A DNA stretch of 64,000 bases from Neodontobutis hainanensis (Eukaryota; Chordata; Actinopteri; Gobiiformes; Odontobutidae): contig JALDNG010000038.1 in assembly GCA_024349245.1 (NCBI GenBank), forward strand, positions 310,001-374,000, in the 5' to 3' direction. The translations under genes were made by a program, and so were the position numbers. Positions 46,222-57,345 of this stretch are shown piece by piece. The first letter of the stretch is position 1, and each line of letters starts with the position of its first letter. The notes beneath the pieces are model-generated. The model did no database searches. It was not told the DNA's origin and was given only the letters and a program-made list of their open reading frames with translations.

Positions 46222-46302
46222 ACGGACAAATGGCCACAGGCTTTTATTTCCTCGGAGCTGTTTGTCCTTGTGGTGGATGCAGCTGAAAACATTTGAGCTA
46301 AG
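46222..46302 (+). other. Splice-site-bounded 81-nt segment, possible exon
   Basis: Preceded by 'ctgtatgtgtttttgcag' and followed by a perfect donor 'aag|gtaagt'. The 81 nt are GC-richer than the flanks. Frame 2 is fully open (contains RLLFPRSCLSLWWMQLKTF). Frame 1 reads TDKWPQAFISSELFVLVVDA before a stop two codons from the end. No family is recognised. Of the splice-bounded segments in the window it has the best pair of splice sites. Confidence 0.25.
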
Positions 46303-47194
46303 GTAAGTTCATGGCTTTGTCTTTCTGCTCAGAGTAGGGTTAACCAGAAATGTTGGCCTCACCTAATCGAAAACTAAACTACAAAATGAATAACCAGGAG
46401 AAGAAACATTTGTAAAAGGAACTTAATATAACCAAGTTCATTCATCTAAGTTGGGTCTCATCAGGAGCTGTTCAATCAGAGTAGTCTTTACTCACAAACA
46501 TAGACCTTAAGAGTGAATCTGCTTTAAAGTCCACAGAGTGAATTTTTCTTTTAAAGTTTAAAAATCGAACGAGAGAAACAGATCTGGACTTTATTTTCAA
46601 AGAGACTTGTTGAAGAAACTTTTGTGTCAGAAACATGACTCTGGGTTCAAACAGAATAAAAGGAAGTGCAAGCTTTGAGAAACAGATTTTTGGATATTTA
46701 ATGTAATAAAACTCAAGGAAACAGGGTATGAGAGAGGAAATAGCATAAAAACGAGCCAGTATAAAACCCGGGTCTCTCGAGTATGTGGTCTGCACTCAAC
46801 CAGGAGAGCCACCAAAGCACCACAACTTTAACTCATCACAGGATATAGTTTTAGAAACATCTCAGTTGTCTTGAACACTATTTCCACCGAATAAAGCATC
46901 TGTGTGTCGTCATTTAAGTTCTGGGAGTTGGCAAGTGCCAAGAAAAATGGGTTTTTGGAGAGAATTGTTTTTCTAGAAAGTCTGGTGTTGTATAGGTTTT
47001 ATTGTTTATTTATAGTAGATTTATTTTTGATTGACATACATGTGTTTTAACTCTTTTGAGATTACACCGTTGTTCATCTAAATCTTTATTGTGAAGATAA
47101 CAGCCATTGACTAGTGTGCACGCTAGTCTGACTCTGAATGTTCATAGATTCTATTCATATATTACACTATGAAATGACCAGATTATTTTTCATT
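46303..47194. other. Non-coding stretch, nothing recognised
   Basis: AT-rich DNA. The minus-strand frames near 46,472-46,815 match nothing. The phrase 'gtctgcactcaaccaggaga' with 'gagccaccaaagcacca' near 46,790 resembles a decayed tRNA-like end but is too weak to call. Confidence 0.35.
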
Positions 47195-47290
47195 GTTTTT
47201 AAGAGAAACTGTTTAATAATCGAACAGCACATTAAAACAGGAATCATCTGTGAAAAAAACAACAAATTTTCTTAAGTCCTGAAGACACTA
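47195..47290. repeat. Short dispersed repeat family A, copy 3
   Basis: Contains 'aaaacaggaatcatctgtga' followed by an A-rich run, matching the core of the copies at 5,811 and 42,574. The downstream half is not conserved. Confidence 0.45.
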
Positions 47291-48040
47291 GTTGATTGCT
47301 CTTAGAAGCCTTTAACCTGTTTCACAGTCTCCATTGTTTGCCCGAGGCTGAGACACACAGACTGATGTTCACAGATAAAAGCTCTCCTCCGACGGAGCTG
47401 TACGATTTCAGGTTTGTGCTTCGGTCGGTGAGAAGGGAGGTTAATTTGAGACGACAGGGAACTGGTGTGAAGTGTTGGTTTCTGGGGAAGATTGTAGAAA
47501 TGATGGGCTCTGTCAGCTCCACAGCCCACCTCTCACTGAAAAAAAAGAGAAACACTGATTAGAGCAGACTGATGGACTCTGGTTGTGTTGAGATGATGGA
47601 CTCAGAGTGAAAGGCGGGAGATGAGAGCTGGACTGGAGGGGAGAGTAAGACGGGGAGAAATCAAGGTGTTAGCAAATGCAAAACAATGCCAGGAGGTGTG
47701 TGGACATATATTCATTTCATTTATTTACACTCATGGTCCATACACTTATATAAATCTGCATTTCACTCATTACTTTTTCCAGGATCTTTATTTTATTTGT
47801 TTTTGAAGTTTCCCAAGCCACTGACCAACATCACTTTTGAAACATGATTTGTGTAAAATGTTCAAGTATTCAATTGAATGAAATGGAAAACAGGCATATT
47901 CACATCAAAATAACACTTTCCATTTGTCTAGAGTGGAAGCAACAGGCCTTTGAAGCTCCACAGAACCCAGTTGAGGTTGGACTGCAGAAGAAGAACATCC
48001 ATTTCTTTTTGAACACATTCCTGCTGAATGCTTGGATATC
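47291..48040. other. Non-coding stretch with an open-frame patch
   Basis: 47,300-47,560 is GC-richer and open in three frames on both strands (75-88 codons), with acceptor-like 'cctgtttcacag' near 47,328 but no good donor. The peptides are not recognised. The rest is AT-rich. Confidence 0.3.
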
Positions 48041-48690
48041 TTATTTATTTATTTATTTATTTAACATTTTCGTGAGTATAAATCCCTTGAGATGAATCAC
48101 CTTATTTTGGAGGGGGTCCTTTGTTTGCACAGGTAACTGCAGACAGCAGTGCCATTATACAGTATACAGTATATAACATAAAAATTAACATTTCAAATAA
48201 AATTAACCACACACAACACTACACTCACAAGCTCTCATTACCTCCCTCCATCAAAATTCAATTACAAAAATAAGAGTAAATATAATAAACATTATTTTAC
48301 AAACAATACAAATAATCAAAAGCAAAGACAAACATTTTGCAAATGAGATAGAAGAGCAATTCTGTATATCTGAAAAGAAGTTATGGATCGGATAGAGGCA
48401 GGAAGGCTATTCCAATCATTGGGGCTTTAAATTGAAACGCAAATTTCCCAAGTTCTTTTTTGACTCTAGGAACTGTAAAAAAAGGATATTCTGTGTGGCG
48501 TAAATTATATGGAGAGCTAAAAGGTGCAAGATACTGTTTAAGATACATGGGGTAACAAAAATGAATACTTTTAAAAATGAATTTGAGCTAGTAATATTTC
48601 CTTCTGGCTGAAAGGTTGAGCCAGGACAGCTGTGCATCTCTGGAAAGATCTGTTTTTTTTTAAGTGTGCTAAGACTACGAATGCTTACTT
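48041..48690 (-). mobile_element. LINE 3' end with (TAAA)n tail, minus strand
   Basis: On the minus strand, 48,540-48,430 encodes APFSSPYNLRHTEYPFLQFL, then KKNLGNLRFNLK, then after a frameshift NDWNSLPASIRSITSFQIYR and IALLSHLQN. This is the C-terminal end of a LINE ORF2 ('...NLR...VPR..K.LG...F...AP..WN.LP..IR...SF..FK..L'). It is followed by an AT-rich 3' untranslated part, 'ggaccccctccaaaataagg', and a (TAAA)n tail (plus strand 48,041-48,063). It is truncated upstream of about 48,690. Different in sequence from the LINE at 25 kb. Confidence 0.75.
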
Positions 48691-50364
48691 TCACTAGTGC
48701 TACTTTAGAGTCTGAGATTTAAAGATGTGCAGTACTGTATAACACTTGGTTGGCAGAGTCTCAGTATTCCAGGTAGACAACCAATGAACACATTTTAACA
48801 CTTTTATATTTAGTATTCCAACCTTTCGTTCACGTGGCTCATAATGAGGTTTTAACAGCAAGCAAAAATTCCGGTTCCGAAAATTTGGTGCTTTTATCCA
48901 AGTACGTTGGATGTAAAGGATGTATGTATTTACATTAATACAGTTGGTCTTTCGATAGTTTGAGGTGGTAATAGTTTAATAACGAGATATAAATAATGAT
49001 ATTGAGTTTTTACTGAATAACTAGAATTTGTAGTTTTGCAGGTTTACCGTATATTTAAGCATTATCATGTAGTTATAGGCTGGATCCTCATTTCAAATCC
49101 AAGCAAATAATAAGTTAGCAATCTATGTTCTATTAAAAGTTTGACTAATGCTACATTGTGAGATGTGGAAGTTGTAGTCGTGTGTCAGGGATGAGACTTT
49201 CCGACAAATATGAACCAAAAATGAGGAGATAAATGACAATAAATAAACTGAAAAATTCAAAACAGGTGTCTATTGTTTATTGCAGCAGTATACAGCTATA
49301 CCTCCAGCCTTTCACATGATTGCTTTCCAACATTTATTTACCAAATATAAACATGGAAAAGAAAAAAATATATATTTTTATCAGCTCTTCAGAGCTCAGA
49401 GTATCCAATACTCCTTGTTAATTATATTTTGTAGCATGTTGGGTTTTGGGCTCCCACTCATGAAAATTCCTTATTCAATTCTTATTGATCTTTTGAAATG
49501 TCAGGCAACCCATTTTGAAGAACTCACAAACCAACAACCCCTCCATTTGGAACGTCTTTTTCCAGATTAGAAAGACATGTGGAGACCTTGAGGCAGTGCC
49601 AGAAGAGTTATTGTTGTGTAGACAAAAGAAAGCGGGAGCATTGTGAAGTGAAGACGGGGCCACGTGACCTGAAACACCCCTCAACAGTTTAAAAGAACAA
49701 TACTGACAGAAACCTGGAGGAAATGTGTCACAACAATAGTTTTTCCAAGAAGGATTTATATTAAAAACACATCAAGAATGAAAGGTGTATTTTTTTTTAT
49801 TGTAGCTTTAAGAAACTCTGCACAAATTCTACCGAATAAGAAAGGGAATCTAAAATGTTGTTTTTTTTGTCATCAGCTGATTTCCGGCTCCATTAGTCAG
49901 AAGAATAAACTCTCTGACAGTAATTCAACTCTTTGTAGAGCTGCATGTATAGAACGTGGACTGGGCACAGCAGCAGTCAACAAAAGAGAAAAAGAGAAAC
50001 GCAAACATAGCTCAGAGAGAGACATTTGATAAACACACAGTTTTTGCTGCTGCGACTCGGGTGAACCTGTTTGTTGAGTTGGTCTCTTAAACCAAAACTT
50101 GAAATAAAAAAGCTGCACTCAAGTATAACAATGATTATAGCAACATTCAGGTGACATAAAGATAACATACTAAATCATTTACATGCTAATATTAATACTA
50201 ACAGGATGAATGCAAAGGGTTGTCCATCAGAGTCTAATAAGTCACAGTCCTGCTTCGGGCCCAAAGCTTCTGGGGTAGGCTTCTTTAACCTGAACCTGTC
50301 ATGGGACTAAACAGAAGAAGAGGAATGACATTTATGATGCTTCAGCACCGGTCACATGATGTAA
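48691..50364. other. Non-coding stretch, nothing recognised
   Basis: AT-rich DNA with scattered A/T runs. No coding signal or repeat recognised. Confidence 0.4.
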
Positions 50365-50545
50365 ACCAGTGTTTTTCAAACCTTTTTTTTTTCAGGGGTC
50401 ACATATTACAAAACCAAAATCATATGTGACTCATCACAAATTTACAAAAGCAACAAAATTTAGGGTTACTATTTTTTATAAATTTTGGAAATCTCAGAGT
50501 TTTTTTTTGCCAACCCAAATAAAATCTCCCACAACCCACTTTTGC
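50365..50545 (+). repeat. Possible hAT-derived fragment
   Basis: Begins 'accagtgtttttcaaacc', followed by a T run, 'caggggtcacatattaca' and later 'cccacaacccacttttg'. A 'cagtgtttttcaaacc...ggggtca...ccacaacccac' order is typical of decayed hAT MITEs in fish and mammals. No opposite terminal repeat found. Confidence 0.3.
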
Positions 50546-50999
50546 GTACCAGCCTAAATCTATAGAACAACATACTTGATGTTTGATATTTTTGATGTCA
50601 CCTGCATATGACACCCATCAAAAAGTATTCTCGTGGCCAAAAGGATATCCTCTTAGTTGGAAACATTGACTGGATTGTGTTCACACATGCAGTGTGCTAC
50701 AGAGGAAGCCCACAGAAAATATCCTAAAATAGCAGTGATAGAGATGAGACGGTTTTAAACAGCTTAATAACACATGACAGCAGCCTTTCCCTGTCATCTG
50801 AAGTGTTGAACATTTACCCATTAAGACAGTGTTGCTATATCTAAAGCAACTCTGAAATACTGTCAAACCAATTCGGAGGCAAATATCTTTAAATGCTATT
50901 TACAGTGATGGCTGTTCTAAATATCAATTACACTGGACAAATTGTTTGTTTATGTCCAACTGCTCGAATCAAGCTGCTTTCCATTAAAACAGGGCTATT
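50546..50999. other. Non-coding stretch, nothing recognised
   Basis: AT-rich unique-looking DNA. Confidence 0.4.
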
Positions 51000-51430
51000 T
51001 TCAACAATAAGACGTTATTAACTTCTCTTTCAGCCAAAGCAATTCAAGCTGTTTACGTGTCAAGAAAATTGCCCCAATTAAGTGTCATTAAAATGGAGAA
51101 ATGTTGATGTCTGAGTGTATTCAGTGACGTCTGAGGATGAAAGGCCTCGGTGGAATTGGTTCGATTGGCCACAGTCCATTTGTGTCGAGCAAATCAAAGT
51201 CCCTTCAATGTTAACTCAAAGAAAGGCCACAATTGAACACATTAGGTGGTCCAAGGAGTCGCAAGGCTATTTACCAGTGTCTTTGACCACAGAGCAGGCG
51301 TAATTTTCATCAGGGAGCTGCATGGCTGGAGCCGCGGAGGATAATTTCACTTAATTACACACGAAGCCGGCTGTGGATCCAACTGTGCGCTTCATTTGTG
51401 CAGCTAATGACAGCCTTTGGTCAGCACTGT
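51000..51430. promoter_or_regulatory. Candidate conserved non-coding element cluster
   Basis: A repeat-free segment with dense homeobox and Sox-like words ('gccccaattaagtgtcatta', 'aaaggccacaattgaacaca', 'ggataatttcacttaattac', 'gtgcagctaatgacagcc') interspersed with CpGs. Composition is like vertebrate developmental enhancers. There is no coding frame of note. Confidence 0.3.
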
Positions 51431-52779
51431 CCACTTTGAGATGTTCACACGTCAAAGAGTTCACAAGAAGCACATGTTTCTGCTCCGGTGCCTCGCTCCA
51501 TTTAGATTTACTCGTGTTTATATGAGTATTATTTATTTGGACTTATGTTCTGCATTAAAAACTGTGTAATGTTAACGTTTGTGATGATTTGTCGAGATGT
51601 TCCTGTGGATGTTTCCTAGTCTTTTATTTCTAAAAGTACATAAGCATTCAGCAGCAAAATGCAATTCACTCAAAATGCTAATGCTCGTCATGTTTTCAAA
51701 GAAATAATGAATATCTCCCACTTCTCTGTGATTCTGAACAAACATCATCACAAGGTAACTGCATTTAGGCAAATTGAAAGCAGTCATTTTACGAGAAAAA
51801 GAGTTTTCTACCTCATAACTCGATAGAGACTACTTTTACTGTAACCCAGTTTTTCATAGATTCCTGTCTATTTTTGAAACTCTTGCTAATTGGGTTTGCA
51901 CATAATCGACAGTGGAGTTAAATCTGAATTTGTGGAATAACACAGAAGGTAAAATTATCTTTTTAATAATATATAGTCTTTTTTCATGAGTCTCAAAGTG
52001 AGGAGAACATACTTTCTCAGCAATGTTCTGTTTTAACTTTGTTTTTAAAGAACAAAACAAGCTCCATTCCAATAAAATCACTTCTAAAAGTGACCCCCAA
52101 CAAGTTGCCACACATCTCCAAACCAAGTTAGCAAGTCGGATTTAGTCTATTTTATATAAGGACTTTGGTTTGGTTTCTGTGGATCTAAGTTGGATTTCCG
52201 AGAGACACAGAATACACTGCCTCTGGGTGGAAAATATGGATAGACCTCAAAACGATCAGAGAAATAAAGAAATGCATAAAACCTCGTGTCTTGTTTTAGA
52301 CAGTCTTTTAGTTCGTCTGAAAACCTGGCTTTGGAAACAAACTTTGCAGACTGGAGTTGTTTGGTCGGCACCAGAGGTTAATGAGCTTTTTCAAACAAAC
52401 ACTAGGGCTTCATTAAAGCAAAGAACTAGGATGTTAATGGACTTTTTGTTTTTTTGTCTTCTGTCCAAGAAACAACAGCAAAGTGCATCTGAGTATAAAG
52501 CATAAATTAATGTAAGTATAAAGTAAGTATAAAAAGATGGCCTTTTTATTTTCTAAATGCTTTGCCTTTTCAGGTTCAATGGTATATTTAAGGTTTTCCT
52601 TGTTACATTATTTCATCATACCTGTCCCTTCATACTCATTTCTATGCATTTTCCATGAAAATTTGTCTTCAACTTTCAAGGTTTTCTGAGACACTCGATA
52701 ACATATAATTTAATAACATATATTATAATATATACTGTTTCTCTTCTCAACATCCCTGCATCTCTTTATTGTGTGTCTT
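51431..52779. other. Non-coding stretch, nothing recognised
   Basis: AT-rich DNA. 52,172-52,240 resembles 20,165-20,225 (see there). The 111-codon plus-strand frame at 52,170-52,505 has no recognisable family and no splice support. Confidence 0.35.
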
Positions 52780-53190
52780 TACATGATCCAAATACAACAC
52801 AGCAGAGGAAGAAGATGAAGAAGAAGGAACAGCCCAAAGGCTGTGACACTGGCATGGATTGTATTTTTACTAATCTTCTTTCCTCTGCCCCACAGATATA
52901 GAAGAACTAGGCGACTCCGGAGCAAAGACCTGCCGGATCTCGTGTTTGCCTCATTAAAAGCGTCACCAAACACACAATGGGGAAAATAACAGGCCCTGCA
53001 GCCCCTCACGTATTCAAATGAGCCACGTACACTCTCATTTACACTTCATTATTCCTCACCGCTCGGCCCGCACTCGGAGAAAACCACCCGGCGTCGGATA
53101 AAGAGGCAGTGTCGTCTGTAATGTGAGCAGGTTGCTGAATTAAGGTGAATTAAACAGCTAATTAATCCAGACTGGGTTTGAGCTGCACAC
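52780..53190. promoter_or_regulatory. Candidate conserved non-coding element
   Basis: 52,900-53,180 is CpG-richer ('cctcaccgctcggcccgcac', 'cacccggcgtcggataaaga') and carries adjacent AT-rich homeobox words ('gctgaattaaggtgaattaa', 'acagctaattaatccaga'). It has no repeats and no long coding frame. This alternation of GC-rich and TAATTA-type sequence is typical of conserved enhancers. Confidence 0.3.
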
Positions 53191-53639
53191 AGCTCTGATG
53201 AGATGGAGGAAGATGTGATTGCATTTATATCTACAGAGACAAATGTGCCTGAGGTGTTTGGTTGAATTGAACATTAGACAAATGCAAACGTTTAGTTTCA
53301 AATGCATTTTTTAAATGAAAATTTCAAGATTTCTTTGTTGTCGCTTTGTTAACACTTTGTTAACACTTTTAACTGAGTTTGATTACGTCGTAAGCCTTAA
53401 GGAAGTCTATTTTTGCTGTGTATGTGTATTCAAGCGTAATATGTCACTAGTTTTGACATGTTCGTAATGCAGGGCTGCAAAAGTTAACACAAAGATTCTT
53501 TGGTTCGTTCACAAACAACACATCACTAGTTTTGTGTCAAATGTCAATAAGCTCCACAGAACAGCAATGGAAGAGTCAGTACTTTGCTATTTCCTGATCC
53601 TGCACACAGAGAAAAGGATTAGGATTAGATTTAAAACAG
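53191..53639. other. Non-coding stretch, nothing recognised
   Basis: AT-rich. A direct repeat 'ttaacactttgttaacactt' lies near 53,348-53,369. Confidence 0.4.
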
Positions 53640-53765
53640 TGATGGACAAACATCTGATCACTTTTACAACATGTCCCTGCGGGCTACCATAAGGGTAAAA
53701 AGGAATTGTGTGAGGTGAGGAGAAGATGTAGCTGCTGGGATAGGCTCCAGCATCTTTTACTTTTG
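53640..53765. repeat. Family B-like fragment and a reversed dispersed-repeat scrap
   Basis: 'acaacatgtccctgcgggct' and 'accata' match the family B core seen at 18,050 and 36,905. Immediately after, 'gctgggataggctccagcat' is the reverse complement of the 'tgctggagcctatcccagc' word typical of the dispersed fish repeat found at 43,215. Confidence 0.35.
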
Positions 53766-53794
53766 ATGGTTTTCTGGTTTTTAAAGTTTCTATA

Positions 53795-54410
53795 TTAAAG
53801 AAATAGGCATAAAGCAAGTGTAAACCTGAGTTTATGGACAAAGCTCAGAGGAGGAGGCTTATAGAAAGTAGAAAATTTAGATAGATCTTTGAAGCAATGT
53901 GGTAATATACACAATCCGTATCTTCCTTTCCTGCCTCTCTGTGCTGTCGAACAGGGAGCTACTGTACAGACTGTGGTAAAACTTGCAGGAGCTGGCTTTG
54001 AGCGCTCTAAGTCTTTGGCAGGCTGCTGCAGAGCGCTGAGACACGGAGGTCTGGGCCTGTGATAATCCCTGTCCAAATGTCTCCCTTTTGTGCAAACAAA
54101 TCCCAGCACCGCGGCCAATCCTCGAGTCCCTACGAGGAGCACAGGCAGCAGATTCTCCCAGAAAACCCTTATGTGTGAGAGGCGGCACTGGCAGCACATG
54201 AAAGCCCTGGCTCCGGTTCACACTCGCCTCTCTCCTGCTCCATCCATTCACTCAAGCGTTCGCCCGACATCCTTTAATTTGAGGTGTTTGGTGACCGTTA
54301 GACACCGCTGCACTTACAGAGAACTCTCCTGGATCCAGAAGATGCAGTGTTTATGGGCTTTTAAAAGATCCACAAGGAGAAGTGAAAGTGGAGGGAATAT
54401 AACAGTTTAA
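53795..54410. other. GC-richer patch with overlapping open frames
   Basis: Two minus-strand frames (134 codons at 53,795-54,199; 124 codons at 53,877-54,251) and one plus-strand frame (106 codons at 54,090-54,410) overlap in a segment of raised GC and CpG. The peptides look random (Arg, Ser and Cys rich, no repeats or domains) and splice sites are unconvincing. It may be a regulatory element or a lncRNA exon. Confidence 0.25.
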
Positions 54411-54719
54411 GTACCAAGAAAAGATTGTTTTTCTGGCGAGACGAAGGGGAACCAATGTCAGATTTCCCGTTTCCTCTTGTATTAAGCCTCTGTCACACTC
54501 TGTGAAGTTGTCCATTGCCGTCAAATGACTAATTAACTGTGACAAAACTGATCATTGTAGCTTTGAATCAGAGGTCATTTGATGCATAGTGTGACAGTGA
54601 CCTTAAAGCAAAACATAAACCAGATGTGCATCAAGGAGGCGCAAGTCATTTATGTGCGTTAATTCACATCGAACACAGAAAAAGACCTTTAAGAACAGTG
54701 TAGGGCATAAATAGACACA

Positions 54720-54990
54720 GGTTTAGCAAATGGACTCAAGAATCATGAGAAGTTCCAGAAACACAGGTTCCAGAACACAGATAATACTTGAAATCCAAAG
54801 CGTCCAAAGGCTGGTCCAAAAACAGGTACTTGGCTGAGATTGACGGGCTGTGTATGAAAAGGTGTTGAAAAACAGAGTCTGGTAACAGGAAAAAATAACA
54901 ATGGCTTTGGCAGAAAACTCAAAAACACTCTGTGGGGTGAAGATGGGGAACAGGTGTTATCTGTTAATAACACAGGTTTAACCTGGACTT
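54720..54990. repeat. Possible decayed interspersed repeat
   Basis: Words such as 'tccagaacacagataatact', 'ggtccaaaaacaggtacttg', 'tctggtaacaggaaaaaat', 'gggaacaggtgttatctgtt' resemble a common teleost repeat rich in 'ccaaaacagg', 'ggctgag' and 'ggaacacaggtg' phrases. The copy is old and I cannot classify it. Confidence 0.3.
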
Positions 54991-56689
54991 GAGGTGCACC
55001 ATTTAAAATTACACTTAAGTAAAGCAGAGTTTTGTCAGATTAAGCCCAGTTTTCTGTCTGTGTATGTGATAGAAGTGAAGGACATACATGTTTATGAGTT
55101 GGAATAAACTAGAAAAATAGAGCTACTGTGTGAGTAACAGGAACATTAAGTAGGTACAGTAGGTATTGAGAACAGTTTGATTTTTTTTCTGTAGGAAATG
55201 TATTATTACATTACACACAGAGGATATACTTTTACAAACCAGGAGGACAGTTACAGGAGCTGCAAGAGCTGGAATGGTCTTTAGCAGATCTACAGCCGAC
55301 TGTCAGTGAGCAGATCCCTCACAGCGCCCCTAGAATACAGCAATTCTGTTAAAGGTATAAATTACAGCCTAAAGAGACCACAACTATTCTTACAAATGGG
55401 TATTACTGAAACAGGCAGCCATTTTAAAGGTTAATCCTCCTTCAGAGCCCATTAAGAGGTAAATTATTAAATGTAATCACAGTTTAAACCTCTAAATCTG
55501 TCAGTACCATTTACACCTTGATGTAAATAGGCCTAAGTTTCCTTGTTTCGGTTCACTGTATCTAATATTAATATGGTCTGTTTTGTTTTCCTGATCTAAT
55601 GTGAACTGCAACCAGTCGACTGAAAAACAATGCACATTTCTGCTTTGTATCAACTATAATTGGACTTCAAATTATTTTTATTGTCACATTTAGAAACAAG
55701 TCAATGCAGTTTGATTTTCATTTAAATGTAATTTGTATTCACAGCTGATGACACTCAGCAAAGAAAATAAAGAATAGGCCTTGATTATAAACAAATTAAA
55801 CAGAATCTGAGCCGGAGCTGTGTCCCTCTTAACATTTTTACAGCAAATACTCTTCCACACTGTCATTTTCACGGATAATTGGTTGTGACGGCTAATTTTG
55901 CAAAAGTTTAGCTCATAAACACACAAACAAGAAAACAGGAAACAGCATATTTTCTAAATTTACAGAAAAGGAATAGAGTGATTTAAATGAAACTTACAAT
56001 AACATATTTGAATAGTTCTGAGGTGAGCAGGTATGGCTTCTAGTCTACCTCATACTCAAAGCACTTCCGAAAGACCTTAGCCCCACAAAATAGGATGAAT
56101 AGTTAAAAACTGACCCAATACATGCCTTTCAAAATAATCTCTAGTGCACACAGAATTAAATTTATGTATTTTTCACGGAACACTGTAGTTTTTAAGATTT
56201 TTCTTGGCATCCACCATCCTTTTGATCAAATATCAACAAATCTGGATAATTGTTCTTTGGTCTGAAACTCTGACTCAACCTCAAAAGATGAAACGAGAAA
56301 ATATCTGCAGCATAAATGGAACAAAAACAGTGGCCAGCACATTCAAGTCCTTGCAACAAAAGGTAGAGAACAAAGAAAGAAAGGGTCATGGTTGGGTCAA
56401 AGCTTGGATTTTTTTTTTTGTTGTACACAAGGGCAAAGTGAAATGTAACATGTATTTAACCAGGTTGAACCCAACAGTATAATTTCTTTGCTTTATGAAT
56501 CTTACTTTTAGTCAGTCACTGCAACAGCCTTCAGAGATCTGTCCTGAATCTTCAGTCTTCTTGTATAACCTTGGAGAGTACACCGTTTAATCAAATTTAC
56601 TACAATCTGACCAGCATTTGTAAAAGGGAAATGTAAATAGCCAGTGGTCAGTGTAAGAAAAGACTGCTGCATTATGGTTTGGACATTTG
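54991..56689. other. Non-coding stretch, nothing recognised
   Basis: AT-rich unique-looking DNA. The overlapping plus and minus frames near 56,192-56,482 match nothing. Confidence 0.4.
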
Positions 56690-56811
56690 TACAGTGGCCC
56701 AGAAGGTTAAGAGCAATGCTACACATAAGTACATGACAAATACAAATTAATTAATTTAGAATTTCTTTTTTGAATGTTTTTATGTTGTTGTGAGCCTTCT
56801 GGGCCACTGTA
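56690..56811. mobile_element. 122-bp TA-flanked MITE with perfect 15-bp inverted repeats
   Basis: The left end tacagtggcccagaagg (56,690-56,706) and right end ccttctgggccactgta (56,795-56,811) are perfect reverse complements over 17 bp. Reading the outer TA as target duplication leaves 15-bp terminal repeats starting CAGTGGCCC. TA target sites and CAGT starts are features of Tc1/mariner elements. The 88-bp interior is AT-rich and non-coding. I do not recall this terminal repeat as a named family. Confidence 0.8.
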
Positions 56812-56829
56812 CCAGGGCAATATTTTGAT

Positions 56830-57345
56830 ATAAGTATGAGAGGTCCTGGTTAATACTCATGAGTCCTAAATCTGGTTCTGGGTTATATGATGGTTTGATG
56901 CTTGGTTCAGTCCTGCTTTATTCCCATTGTTAACATCTAGGCTTTTTTCTGCTCCTGGTTTAGTCCTAGGTGTTCTTTAGAGTCATCTAGATGTGGTTAA
57001 GTGCTGTTTGATCCTGGTTTAGTTCAGTCCTTGGAACAATACTAAATTAAGTTTGAGGTTCAATCCTGGTTTAGTCATAAATTCCGTCCTGGATTCAGTT
57101 TAGTTCACACTCTTTAACCTGGTTAAGTCCTGGTTTTGGTCCAAGATCCTGGTTTTGAACTTGGTTTAGCGCCTAGTTTGTCCTGGGATTTGTTTTAAAT
57201 TTCTAGGTTTAGACTTTTAGGCCTGGCTTAGCTCTAGTTCTGTTTTAGACTCAGCTTAGTCCTGGTTTTATCAGATTTAGTTCTGGGTTAAGTCCTGGAC
57301 AAGTGCTGGACCTGGTTAAGTCCTAGTTTAGTACTGGCTTGTTCT
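56830..57345 (+). repeat. Degenerate CCTGGTTTAGTCC repeat block 1
   Basis: The block is saturated with variants of a roughly 11-14-bp word: 'gctcctggtttagtcctagg' (about 56,955), 'gatcctggtttagttcagtc' (57,011), 'aatcctggtttagtcataaa' (57,062), 'aagtcctggttttggtccaa' (57,125), 'gtcctggttttatcagattt' (57,261). Spacing is irregular, so it is a decayed simple or satellite repeat rather than a clean array. Confidence 0.7.

Noticed and set aside
46790..46815. A tRNA- or SINE-like end ('tctgcactcaaccaggagag').
   Set aside because: Too short and no B box or central domain could be found.
53795..54251. Two overlapping minus-strand frames of 134 and 124 codons as possible genes.
   Set aside because: They overlap each other and a plus-strand frame, show no domain or signal peptide, and lack a credible start context or splice sites.
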